Source: VAZQ01 sp963841105
GTDB lineage: Bacteria; Pseudomonadota; Alphaproteobacteria; Rhizobiales; Xanthobacteraceae
NCBI GenBank assembly: GCA_963841105.1
Contig: CAWJCB010000028.1
Coordinates: 372,001 to 436,000, forward strand
Reading direction: 5' to 3'
Length of the DNA: 64,000 nucleotides
The notes beneath the pieces are model-generated. The model was not told the origin of the DNA and ran no database searches. It worked only from the letters and a program-made list of their open reading frames with translations. The translations under genes were made by a program, and so were the position numbers. This document shows, one piece after another, positions 28,239-36,645 of this stretch (positions within the stretch are counted from its first letter, which is position 1; every line of letters starts with the position of its first letter).

Positions 28239-29010
28239 TTACTGCGGCAGAGCGCCTCCATGCGATCGGCGCGGACCGGTTGGGCTTGGGCTGTCATGCG
28301 CCTCCCGAGTCGCGGCGGTCATTTCGATTAAGTCGGGTACTTGTCGTTCAGGCACGTCAGCGCCAGCCTTGCCCTCGGCTTCGATTGCCACGTGCGGCGC
28401 TTCGTTTATTTCGTCCCGCTCCTGGTCCCGTTCTTGGGACGCATTCTCCGTGACAGCCGGACGTTTGGCGTCCTCGGCGCCAAGACTGCGGCCGACGACT
28501 TGGACAATCCGCCGGCGAAGCTCCTCCGTCATTTCCAAGGGCCCAAAGCCCGGGATCGAGTCGGGGGCGTTGAAGTCCCAGGCATTCTCGGACAGCCCGA
28601 CGAAGTCACGGATTGTCGGGTCGGCCGCCCATGCGCGACGAAGCGCCGCACGCGTCAATTCCGCCGGAACGCCGGGAGCGAGAAAGGCGCGGATGTCGCT
28701 TGCAGCGGTGATCGATTCGATCGGCGGAAGCTTGGCGATATCGAGGGCGTGGCTCGCCGAAGCCGTTGCTGGCGAGCCGACCTCAGCGCCAGTTGCAACC
28801 CCGGTAATACCTCCCCCTGCAAGGGGGAGGTCGACCGGCCTGACTTCGCGCAGCGAAGGCAAGGCGGTCGGGTGGGGTTCGTCGGGTAGACACGGTCCTC
28901 CCGGACCCCCACCCGGCTCGCTTTGCGTCGCCGACCTCCCCCTTGCAGGGGGAGGTATATCCACGCTTGCGGCGCGACCAGCGCGTGACGAAGCTCTCGC
29001 GATCGCTCAT
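28239..29010 (-). CDS. DUF3306 protein interrupted by an RPE-like repeat (and a frame change)
   Basis: The N-terminus MSDRESFVTRWSRRK and the core (KLPPIESITAASDIRAFLAPGVPAELTRAALRRAWAADPTIRDFVGLSENAWDFNAP without its repeat-coded part) are those of DUF3306, a small family linked to formate dehydrogenase loci. Between them lies a ~150-bp palindromic repeat. The two halves are in different frames, one base out. Dropping a single base inside the repeat would give one 256-residue ORF carrying a ~50-residue repeat-coded insert. The start overlaps the DUF3305 stop (ATGA). Confidence 0.65.
28807..28958. repeat. RPE-like palindromic element inserted in the DUF3306 gene
   Basis: Hairpin ends ACCTCCCCCTGCAAGGGGGAGGT (left, 28807) and ACCTCCCCCTTGCAGGGGGAGGT-type (right, ending 28958) flank a GC-rich middle with GGTGGGG and CCCCCACCC stretches. 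It falls between the RWSRRK start and the conserved DUF3306 core. Confidence 0.8.
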
Positions 29011-29546
29011 CGCGGTTCCTTGCGCATCGGACCTTGCCGGGCAAGCGCCTGCGGATCGGCCCGATCGCGCTTGCGCTTGTAGAATGGCCGCTCGATGTGG
29101 TGCTCTCTAACAAAGTCAATGACCAGCGCCTGCACCGCCTCCGGCATTTCCACGACATCAACGACGTCGTTGCCCGCCTCGGTCAAGGCCTCGCCTTCGG
29201 CAGGATCGCAGGTTACTGCGAAGACCTCAAACGGCGGCTCGACGCCGGTCGCGCGCAAGGCGACCCACAGCCTGGGCGCTCCCGAAGCGAGATTATCGCG
29301 ATAATTTCCGGTCTCGGTGCGATGAAGCGCAATCTCGGCGGCGCCGGCATAGAACGTTGCACCCTCGTTATCTTGCGACAACAGCGTCCAGGGTGACGCC
29401 TGTGGGATGCCCGGGAGCACCGACACCGGCCGCCAGGTGAAATCGATCCAGTGGCTTTTCGCCTTGCGCCGCTCGACCACCACCCCGACAGCAATCTTCG
29501 TCTGAATCGTCGCGTCAATCTTGGCGTTCTCCGGCGCGCCGGTCAC
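29007..29546 (-). CDS. DUF3305 protein
   Basis: A 179-residue cytoplasmic protein matching DUF3305. Signs are IAVGVVVERRKAKSHWIDFTWRPVSVLPG near residue 18, then AEIALHRTETGNYRDNL and RLWVALR. The C-terminus is basic (FYKRKRDRADPQAL). This family is found next to DUF3306 and formate dehydrogenase genes in alphaproteobacteria and its role is unknown. It overlaps its neighbours on both sides by 4 bases, so it is co-translated with DUF6352 and DUF3306. Confidence 0.88.
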   Translation of the reverse strand: MTGAPENAKIDATIQTKIAVGVVVERRKAKSHWIDFTWRPVSVLPGIPQASPWTLLSQDNEGATFYAGAAEIALHRTETGNYRDNLASGAPRLWVALRATGVEPPFEVFAVTCDPAEGEALTEAGNDVVDVVEMPEAVQALVIDFVREHHIERPFYKRKRDRADPQALARQGPMRKEPR

Positions 29547-30553
29547 GACACAGCCTCGCGCCGCGCAATTGGCAGTCCGGTGATGAGGTTCTGCGGCTTC
29601 ATCCGCAGCATACGGTCGGGGGTCATCGCCAGTATCAGATAGGCGGGATTGCCGCGCGCCGCATCAACGACGAACGCGTCGTCACACATTTTCAGCCGGT
29701 AGAGCCCAACGACGCGCTCGTGCATGGCCGGCGCCAGCTCTTCGCCGTTCCACAAGGCATTGCCGATCCCGGTCGCCTCGGCATCAAGACCGACATACCA
29801 GCGCAGATCGACGCCGACGGCTTGCGTGAGCGGCTCGATCTCGACCTCCATTGATAAGAGATGTGCAATCCACCCCTGTATCACCTCGCCGAGTGCGGCG
29901 AGCCCGCGACGGCCGGCAGTGAGATCGAACGCCATGTCGAAGAGATCGCTGCGCTCCCAGTAGCTCTCCGCGTTGTCCGCATTGAGCACCTCGATCTCAC
30001 CGGGAGGAGGCAGGCCGAGCATGGCAACGAGCGGAGAGACGGGCTGCGCGCCAGCGCCCGCGACAGTCTCGGCATCGGCGGCAATAAGCGATCCTGCATG
30101 CACCGTGAGCTGTTGCGGACGAAAGAACAGCTCGGCGGCGCGCAACACGAACGGGTCGGAGCAGCCGTCGAGGAGATTGCGCAGGATCACCTGCACGAGC
30201 TGATTGATGAACAGCGGCGGCGTGTGGCCCACCCCCCGGCGGACGAGATCGAGATAGGCGGCCTCGACAGTGGAGCAACCAAGCAGGCGATCGCGCCACG
30301 CGAGCACGACACCCCAATTCTCGCGCGCGTCGGAATCGGCGATGGCGGCGATCTCGGATTGGGCAACGGGCCGGCGTGGATCCGCGAGGAGCGCCGCGTG
30401 CAGGGCGCGCTCCGACATGCATGCGTCGGCAGGAGGCGCAAGCTCCGGCCGCGCGAGATAGGCCTTGAGGAATTCGTCGGTGACGCGCAGCCCACCGCCG
30501 GCATCGCGGTCGAGCAGATGATGCCCGCAGGAGAGCCAGAAATCCCTGTACAT
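29543..30553 (-). CDS. DUF6352-type conserved protein of the fdh accessory cluster
   Basis: A 336-residue soluble protein starting MYRDFWLSCGHHLLDRDAGGG, a start I associate with DUF6352 proteins coded beside DUF3305/DUF3306. The C-terminal half has DLFDMAFDLTAGRRGLAALGEVIQGWIAHLL and DLRWYVGLDAEAT. No catalytic motif is recognised. A GTG 21 bases upstream is a possible alternative start. It overlaps DUF3305 by 4 bases. Confidence 0.8.
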   Translation of the reverse strand: MYRDFWLSCGHHLLDRDAGGGLRVTDEFLKAYLARPELAPPADACMSERALHAALLADPRRPVAQSEIAAIADSDARENWGVVLAWRDRLLGCSTVEAAYLDLVRRGVGHTPPLFINQLVQVILRNLLDGCSDPFVLRAAELFFRPQQLTVHAGSLIAADAETVAGAGAQPVSPLVAMLGLPPPGEIEVLNADNAESYWERSDLFDMAFDLTAGRRGLAALGEVIQGWIAHLLSMEVEIEPLTQAVGVDLRWYVGLDAEATGIGNALWNGEELAPAMHERVVGLYRLKMCDDAFVVDAARGNPAYLILAMTPDRMLRMKPQNLITGLPIARREAVS

Positions 30554-30890
30554 TTTTGCCTTGCGAGGTCCCACTACGCGCGCTGGTGCGCGCCGCGGCC
30601 TTGTAGGGGCTGGTTTCCAACCCGCCCTATTTCACGACCGCGCCATATATTTGCAGAGCGGGTTAAATCCGCCCCCAAAATCCTCGAGCGTCGCTGTCAA
30701 GCCATTGTTTCAATTCGCGAAAGCGTTTCAATTCCCCAAAACTGCAACTTTTGCGCAAGTTCAGTTATATATAAAACTCTAAAGTTGTGGCCTGTCCTTA
30801 ACTTCTCGTTCTTGTTTTATTCTAACTTAGTCGCGCCAAAAAATCCAATCGAAATTCAGCGCATCGAAATTCAGCCCACGATCATCGGAT
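30554..30890. other. Intergenic region with AT-rich promoter-like stretch
   Basis: 337 bases without a convincing gene between the biotin/lipoate-ligase-like gene and the DUF6352 gene. The part at about 30750-30850 is strikingly AT-rich for this genome (AGTTATATATAAAAC and TTCTTGTTTTATTCTAAC). It probably contains the promoter of the leftward DUF6352-DUF3305-DUF3306 set. Confidence 0.45.
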
Positions 30891-31637
30891 TCACACACGC
30901 AGGGCGCCGCTCGCCGGATCGATCCACGAGGGCTGGCGCAGGGCGGCGACAAGGGACCGGCGCTCGGCATTCCCGGCATCCGTGGATTGCAGCATCAGGT
31001 CGCCGTTCTCGGCGATCTCGGCGCGCGCGCCGCTGCCGGGCAACCGCGCGAGATAGGCCTTGGCGACCTCGCCAAATCCGTGCGCCTGCCATGCATCGAT
31101 CGCCGTCATGAGATGCCGCGCAAAGCTCTCGACCAGGCGGCCGGAATCGAGATCGTCGAAGCCTTCCGCGTCGAGCGCCGAGGCCAGCGGACGAAGCCCA
31201 GGCTCCTCCTCGCCCATGCCCACCGTGCGGATCATGGCAGCGAAAACGAGCCAGTCCGGCGGCTCGTTCTCGCCGGCGTGCTGCGGCCACCCCAGACGTG
31301 CGCCGCCGACAAGGCCGCCATCGACGCGAACGGCGTCGGGCCAGTCGAAGGTGATCGGCCGCTCCGGCGGCGCATGCACGGCGAGTGCGTCAGCGAGCGC
31401 GACCATGCCGGTGTAGAGCGCGCGCCGCGCCGTGCGCAACGGCTCATCCGGCTCCAGCACCACCGCGAATTCCGCAAGATCGAAGCGGCCGACACGCACC
31501 AGCGTACCAGCGCCTTCCTGCGCTGCCACACGCATGGCATGGGCGTAGGAATCGCCCACTTCGCGCAATGTCACCAGCCGGAACGGCGGCGGCAGGTCGA
31601 GCGCGGGCTTGGCTGATGAACGCGGGCGGCGCGGCAT
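30891..31637 (-). CDS. Biotin/lipoate-protein-ligase-like protein with DUF4444 end
   Basis: A 248-residue protein resembling the biotin/lipoate A/B ligase fold. FRLVTLREVGDSYAHAMRVAAQEGAGTLVRVGRFDLAEFAVVLEPDEPL opens the fold, and PITFDWPDAVRVDGGLVGGARLGWP has the substrate-lysine region of the family. The C-terminal ~60 residues (GSGARAEIAENGDLML...) match DUF4444. The acceptor is unknown; its place among fdh accessory genes suggests a link to formate dehydrogenase rather than to a classical lipoyl protein. Confidence 0.75.
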   Translation of the reverse strand: MPRRPRSSAKPALDLPPPFRLVTLREVGDSYAHAMRVAAQEGAGTLVRVGRFDLAEFAVVLEPDEPLRTARRALYTGMVALADALAVHAPPERPITFDWPDAVRVDGGLVGGARLGWPQHAGENEPPDWLVFAAMIRTVGMGEEEPGLRPLASALDAEGFDDLDSGRLVESFARHLMTAIDAWQAHGFGEVAKAYLARLPGSGARAEIAENGDLMLQSTDAGNAERRSLVAALRQPSWIDPASGALRV

Positions 31638-31721
31638 TTTTCCAGTTCAGCTGCGGCAGACTCGCGGGGATCGGCGGTGGTCATTATAACCCGGCCTAAA
31701 GGATTGCCAGACCGGTTCTCG

Positions 31722-31820
31722 GCGTCATCATCCGCGAATGCGGATGATCCAGTGCTCACTGCCTTGGAGCAACTGCGAGAACATCGGTTACCGGATGCCC
31801 GCATTCGCGGGCACGACGCC
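31722..31820. repeat. Palindromic extragenic element
   Basis: GTCATCATCCGCGAATGCGG with GATCCAGT on the left and CCGGATGCCCGCATTCGCGG with GCACGAC on the right. It has the same two-hairpin form as the elements at 8703 and 23543. It ends 12 bases before the ATG of the poly-ferredoxin gene. Confidence 0.7.
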
Positions 31821-31832
31821 GACGTGAAAAAG

Positions 31833-33884
31833 ATGACCAACCGCGCGAAAAACATTCTCATCTGCTCGTGCGAGGACACGATGCCGCTTGACGTCGCGGC
31901 GGTGAAGCGCGGCTGCCGTGGGGCGACGGTGACGCGCGCGCGCCAGCTTTGCCGCGCCGAGCTCGATAAATTCCGCGCCGCTGCGCAGGGCGAGGCGCCG
32001 CTGGTGGTGGGCTGCGTGCAGGAGGCGCCGCAATTCTCGGCCCTGATCGAAGAGCGTGCGGCAGACATCAGCTTCGTCAATCTCCGTGAAACCGCCGGCT
32101 GGTCGGACGCCGCCGCCGGCGCCGGGCCGAAAATGGCAGCGCTCCTTGCCGCCGCCACCGAGCCCGTTCCCGCCGTCTCCTTCGTCAGCTGCAAAAGCGA
32201 GGGCGTCGCTCTCATCTACGGCCGTGACGCGCAGGCGATCGAGGCCGGCAACCTCCTCAAGGATCATCTCGACGTCACCGTGCTGATAAGACCACCCGCC
32301 GATGTGCTGCCGCCGCGTGTCGCTGATTTTCCCGCCGTGCAAGGCACCATCCGCTCCGTCAAGGGCCATCTTGGCGCCTTCGAGCTTATCGTCGACAACT
32401 ACGCCCTGCCGGCGCCCTCGTCGCGGGGCGCGCTTGCCTTCGCCGCACCGCGCGATGGCGCGGTGTCCCGCTGCGATCTCGTGCTCGACCTGTCCGGCGG
32501 CGTCCCGTTGTTCACGGCGGCCGATCTGCGCGACGGATATCTGCGCGCCGATCCCGGCGATCCCGCCGCCGTGCTGCGCGCCGTGCTCAAGGCGCGCGAC
32601 CTCGTCGGCGACTTCGACAAGCCGCGCTACATTGCCTTCGCCGCTGACCTGTGCGCGCATTCGAGGTCGCAGCGCGTCGGTTGCCACCGCTGCCTCGACC
32701 TTTGCCCGACGGGCGCCATTGCTCCCGCCGGCGATCACGTCGCGATTGATGCGCATGTCTGCGCCGGCTGCGGCCAGTGCGCCGCCGTGTGCCCGACCGG
32801 CGCTGCCTCCTACGCGCTGCCCCCTGCCGACAGCCTGATGCGCAAGCTGCGCGCGCTTCTCACCGCCTACGCCGATGCCGGCGGCGTCCATCCGATCGTG
32901 CTCATCCACGACGCCGCGCACGGCACGCCGCTGATCGATGCGCTCGCACGCTACGGGGACGGATTGCCGGCCAATGTCCTGCCGCTTGAGGTGAACGAAG
33001 TGACGCAGGTCGGTCTCGAAGCGATTGCCGCCGGGTTTGCATATGGCGCCTGCGCGCTGCGGTTTCTCCTGCATGAAAAACCGCGCCACAATGTCAGCGG
33101 CCTGGCGCGGACGCTGGCGCTTTGCGAGAGCGTTCTCACCGGGCTCGGCTTCGGCGCCGCGCGCGCTGCCGCGATCGAGACAGACGACCCGGACGCGCTG
33201 GGCACGACATTGCGCGCGCTGCCGATCGGCGAGCCGTGCCCGCATCCGTCGCGCTTCCTGCCGGTCGGGGGCAAGCGCGAGGTGATGCGGCTTGCGCTGC
33301 GTGAGCTTCACGGCGCCGCCCCCTTCCCTGCCGACATCCTGCCGCTGCCGCCAGAGGCGCCGTTTGGCGCCGTCGAGGTCGACGTCGCGGGATGCACGCT
33401 TTGCCTCGCCTGCGTGTCGGCCTGTCCGACCGGCGCGCTCAGCGACAATCCGGAGCGGCCGATGCTGCGCTTCACCGAGGACGCCTGCGTGCAATGCGGC
33501 CTCTGCGCCGCGACCTGCCCGGAGAAGGTGATCACCCTGCGCCCGCAGCTCGATTTCCGCGCCGCCACCACGAGCGCGCGGGTGCTCAAGTCCGAGGAGC
33601 CGTTCCACTGCATCCGCTGCGGCAAGCCGTTCGGCGTGCGCAGCACCATCGAGCGCGTCACCGCCAGGCTCGCGGGCAAACACTGGATGTTTCAAAGCTC
33701 CGCCCAACCCGGCGCGGCGCAGCGCATTGACGTCATCAAGATGTGCGAGGACTGCCGCGTCGCCGCCGTCACGGAGGACCCGTTGGATCCCCACGCCGCT
33801 CCGCCACGGCCCACGGTGCGCACCACCGAGGACTATCTGCGCGAGCGCGACGAGGCCGCGCGTGGCCGCAAGCCGGAGGTGTGA
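31833..33884 (+). CDS. Multi-[4Fe-4S] ferredoxin-like protein of the fdh cluster
   Basis: A 683-residue soluble protein with at least four [4Fe-4S] motifs. The first pair (GCHRCLDLCPTGA, CAGCGQCAAVCPTGA) is near residues 285-330 and the second (CTLCLACVSACPTGA, CVQCGLCAATCPEKV) near 520-565. A CIRCGKPFG...CEDC zinc-ribbon-like part is near the end. The N-terminal ~200 residues (NILICSCEDTMPLD) hold further cysteines. It probably shuttles electrons for formate dehydrogenase, going by location. The ATG at 31833 is chosen because upstream sequence is a palindromic repeat. Confidence 0.85.
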   Translation: MTNRAKNILICSCEDTMPLDVAAVKRGCRGATVTRARQLCRAELDKFRAAAQGEAPLVVGCVQEAPQFSALIEERAADISFVNLRETAGWSDAAAGAGPKMAALLAAATEPVPAVSFVSCKSEGVALIYGRDAQAIEAGNLLKDHLDVTVLIRPPADVLPPRVADFPAVQGTIRSVKGHLGAFELIVDNYALPAPSSRGALAFAAPRDGAVSRCDLVLDLSGGVPLFTAADLRDGYLRADPGDPAAVLRAVLKARDLVGDFDKPRYIAFAADLCAHSRSQRVGCHRCLDLCPTGAIAPAGDHVAIDAHVCAGCGQCAAVCPTGAASYALPPADSLMRKLRALLTAYADAGGVHPIVLIHDAAHGTPLIDALARYGDGLPANVLPLEVNEVTQVGLEAIAAGFAYGACALRFLLHEKPRHNVSGLARTLALCESVLTGLGFGAARAAAIETDDPDALGTTLRALPIGEPCPHPSRFLPVGGKREVMRLALRELHGAAPFPADILPLPPEAPFGAVEVDVAGCTLCLACVSACPTGALSDNPERPMLRFTEDACVQCGLCAATCPEKVITLRPQLDFRAATTSARVLKSEEPFHCIRCGKPFGVRSTIERVTARLAGKHWMFQSSAQPGAAQRIDVIKMCEDCRVAAVTEDPLDPHAAPPRPTVRTTEDYLRERDEAARGRKPEV

Positions 33885-33980
33885 CTCTAGAGCAAGTTGC
33901 TTTCGAACTGCCTTATGTTCAGCCTCCCTCACCAAGTCCCCCGGATGAGCCAGCGTATCTGCGCAAAGCGCGGGCTACCC

Positions 33981-34068
33981 CGTCATGGCCGCGCTCGTCG
34001 CGGCCATCCACGACGTTGCTGGCCGCAAGAAAGGCGTGGATGCGCGGGACAAGCCCGCGCATGACGAT
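33981..34068. repeat. Palindromic extragenic element, CATCCACG subtype
   Basis: GTCATGGCCGCGCTCGTCGC with GGCCATCCACGAC on the left and GCGTGGATGCGCGGGACAAG with CCCGCGCATGACG on the right. The loop differs from the CATCCAGTA subtype. A relative lies at 38497-38585, so the two copies bracket the DUF692/RiPP locus. Confidence 0.7.
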
Positions 34069-34132
34069 GTCAACTAAATCCGGCTCTGTTTTAAATAGAT
34101 CTATCCTGCTGTTGACCATTCGCGCCGGCCGG

Positions 34133-35866
34133 ATGGCTGACTTCATCAACCGCCATCAAACCTGGATTCAGGCTGTTGCGGTAACGCTCGCCCTGTCACT
34201 GGGCTTCTGGGGCTGGATGATCGAGAAGCCGCCCAGTGATTATTGGGGAGTCTGGGACAATATTTTCCGGACGGCGCAGCTTATCACCTTGCAGTTTCCG
34301 AGCGACCTTCGCGGCAGTCCATCGTTGCCGCTGCAAATCGCCAGGCTGGCGGTGCCGCTTGTCGCCGTTCTCGCATCGTTTCAGGTGCTGATTGCGTCTG
34401 TCACCCGGCCGGCGCGGCTGGCGCTGCTCCCCCATATCTCTGGTCACATCGTCGTGCTGGGCTCCTCGAGCATGACTGAGGCGGCGTTGACAACGCTGGC
34501 TGCCCGCGGACGACAGATCGTAGTGGCGAACCCTCAGATCACCGGCGGGCGACGCGCCATTCTGGAAGGGCTCGGCCTGACCGTTCTGGAAGCCGATCCG
34601 CGGCAGAGGGCAGTGATCCGATCGTTGCACCTGTCGCGCGCCGCCGCCGTATTCTTTTTGGCGGAGGACGACGTCGCCAATCTCAACGCTGCGATGCTGG
34701 CGCTTCCCGCCATTGACGAACGACCCAAAGACCTTGCGCCTCTCCTGCTCGCCGTAAAGGTCGACAGGGAAGAGCTTGCGGTCGAGCTCGATTCGACCTT
34801 CGACAGCCTCTCGCGCCGATACGGGGTTCGTTACCACCGGCTCAGCCCCGCCCGGGAAGGATTACGGCTCGAGCTCTCTCGTTTTGCTCCTGCATTGCTC
34901 AAGCGCGAGCTTGCGGCGCCATCCCACGTCCTGATCGTCGGTCTCGTGGGCGATTGGCGGCAGATCGTCATGCAGATCATCGTGACCGCGCAGGATCACC
35001 CCGAGAAGCGTCCGCTGCTCACCTTTGCGGTCAACCCGGACGAAGCCGGCGCAATCAATCGGTGGCATAAGGCCAAACCTGAGCTTGATCTGGTGGTGGA
35101 GATTTCGATCCTGCTGCGAGAAGCAGATGCCACTCTGCCTTCCGTTGAAGTTGTCGAGCCCTGGCGCAACAGACATGCCCCGCCGCAACTCGCCGTGGTG
35201 CTGCGTGAGGATGCAGATGCAATTGCCAGCATGCTGGCGCTGCGCCGGCCGGGCAATTCCCTTGGCACGGAGACGGCGCCAATTCTGGTGCATCAATCGA
35301 AGGATGATCAGTTCCTGGCCGGCCTGGGACATACGCAGGTCAACGACCGGGACATGACAAGGCTGATTGCCATCGGCGGCCTGGTGGGCACGGAGAGCAT
35401 CGAGCGCGTTCTTGACCGAAAGGGAGACGAGATGGCGATCGCATTGCATGCGCATTATCTGAACGCAGCGAAGACGCTCGGCGCCGGCTCGTCCGCGGCC
35501 ACGGAAGCGTGGGACGGTCTGCCGGAAAATCTCCGCGACGCGAACCGCGCCGCCATCGAGCACGCGCCGATATTGTTGGCGGCGGCTGGTTTCCGGCTCG
35601 TTCCCGCGCGGCCAGGGCTTGAATCCGATGCGCTGTCGAGCGGCGAGCTCGAATTCGCAGCTCGAGTCGAGCATCGCCGCTGGATGGCCGACCGTATCGA
35701 CCGCGGGTGGCGATTTGGTGCAATCCGGGACGACCGGCTGAGGCTGCATCCGGATTTGGTGCCCTATGAAGCGCTGAGCGAAAATAACAAAGAAAAGGAC
35801 AGAAACTCGGTGCGCGTGATCCTGAGCGTGCTGCGCGATCAGGGTCTCGCGATTGTCCGCGCGTGA
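34133..35866 (+). CDS. Two-TM TrkA_N-like protein with C-terminal RyR domain
   Basis: A 577-residue protein. TM1 is near residues 12-29 (AVAVTLALSLGFWGWMI) and TM2 near 67-90 (RLAVPLVAVLASFQVLIASV), the layout of a small channel. A Rossmann TrkA_N/RCK-like domain starts HIVVLGSSSMTEAALTTLA near residue 104; a second nucleotide-binding unit may start at HVLIVGLVGDW. Residues ~505-563 (EHRRWMADRIDRGWRFG...DLVPYEALSENNKEKDRNSV) match the ryanodine-receptor RyR domain. The start after the repeat (ATG 34133) is preferred; ATG 34067 is also possible. Gating by a nucleotide-like ligand is inference. Confidence 0.8.
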   Translation: MADFINRHQTWIQAVAVTLALSLGFWGWMIEKPPSDYWGVWDNIFRTAQLITLQFPSDLRGSPSLPLQIARLAVPLVAVLASFQVLIASVTRPARLALLPHISGHIVVLGSSSMTEAALTTLAARGRQIVVANPQITGGRRAILEGLGLTVLEADPRQRAVIRSLHLSRAAAVFFLAEDDVANLNAAMLALPAIDERPKDLAPLLLAVKVDREELAVELDSTFDSLSRRYGVRYHRLSPAREGLRLELSRFAPALLKRELAAPSHVLIVGLVGDWRQIVMQIIVTAQDHPEKRPLLTFAVNPDEAGAINRWHKAKPELDLVVEISILLREADATLPSVEVVEPWRNRHAPPQLAVVLREDADAIASMLALRRPGNSLGTETAPILVHQSKDDQFLAGLGHTQVNDRDMTRLIAIGGLVGTESIERVLDRKGDEMAIALHAHYLNAAKTLGAGSSAATEAWDGLPENLRDANRAAIEHAPILLAAAGFRLVPARPGLESDALSSGELEFAARVEHRRWMADRIDRGWRFGAIRDDRLRLHPDLVPYEALSENNKEKDRNSVRVILSVLRDQGLAIVRA

Positions 35867-36645
35867 CTTTCAAGATAGGCGGCAACGCGGCTTACCTCTT
35901 CGCTTATTTCCGTCACACCGAGCGCATAGTCGCGCTCATAGATGACCGGTCTCTGCCGCGCGCGATAACAGCTCAACAAAAGTTGCAGAGTTTCTTCCGA
36001 AACCGGTTGGTCGTGCGTATCCAGAACCAGCTCGCCCGCGGTGCTGCCTGCCACGTGATAGCCGGAAATCTCGGCATCCTCGTAGAGCGACAACAGGCGC
36101 GTTGCCGGGATGCCGCTGGACACGGAGTCGAGGCGCAGATTTTCCAAGTCGAGCAGGATTGCCGCGCCTTCGTCATTGCACACCCGCGTAAATAACTGAT
36201 GGTAGCGCACGCAGAATTCGGGCTCGTCCGCCGACAGGCTGATATTTTCCAAGCCGACCTTCATGCCGACCGTGCGCTGCAACGTTCGGACCTTGAGCCT
36301 GAGCACCTCGATGTCGTCGACCGGTGGAATGAAAACGCCAAGAGAATGAGCGTCGGTCGCCGACCAGCAGAAATGATCGGTGACCATTTGAATGCCGAGA
36401 GCTTTGGACCACGCCTTGAGACGGTGCAGGACGAAATCCGGCCGCGTCGGGCCGAGGACGTTCAAGGACAGGGAGTGAAGCAGTATCTTCGTGGAGCGAT
36501 TGAGAAATTCCAGAGCCTCGACATCCGCAGGATCATCGGGATCCCAATTTTCCGGAACCACTTCGCAGACGGGCCATCGCGAGGCGGCATCGAGCATCTC
36601 TCGCCCCAGAATCTTCCTGACGCTGCCGCCGACTAATGCGGACAT
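35839..36645 (-). CDS. DUF692 family multinuclear iron enzyme (MbnB/TglH type)
   Basis: A 268-residue TIM-barrel protein. Expected iron ligands are seen in order: E28 (CEVVPENW), H57 (LLHSLSL), H91 (VTDHFCWS), E133 (GLENIS), D166 (LLDLEN), H197 (GYHVAGS), D209/H211 (LDTHDQP) and E237 (IYERDY). DUF692 enzymes such as MbnB and TglH oxidise a cysteine in a peptide substrate. The gene's start overlaps the end of the partner gene by 13 bases, as expected of a stable enzyme-partner pair. Its 3' end overlaps the convergent RyR gene by 28 bases. The reaction is inferred, not shown. Confidence 0.88.
   Translation of the reverse strand: MSALVGGSVRKILGREMLDAASRWPVCEVVPENWDPDDPADVEALEFLNRSTKILLHSLSLNVLGPTRPDFVLHRLKAWSKALGIQMVTDHFCWSATDAHSLGVFIPPVDDIEVLRLKVRTLQRTVGMKVGLENISLSADEPEFCVRYHQLFTRVCNDEGAAILLDLENLRLDSVSSGIPATRLLSLYEDAEISGYHVAGSTAGELVLDTHDQPVSEETLQLLLSCYRARQRPVIYERDYALGVTEISEEVSRVAAYLESHARTIARP

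Noticed and set aside
31788..33935. A 715-codon open frame on the minus strand
   Set aside because: It lies wholly opposite the ferredoxin-like gene with clear Cys motifs; the antisense frame is open only because of high GC codon bias. The same applies to long antisense frames opposite the slt, livHMK, moeA, fdhA and ligase genes.
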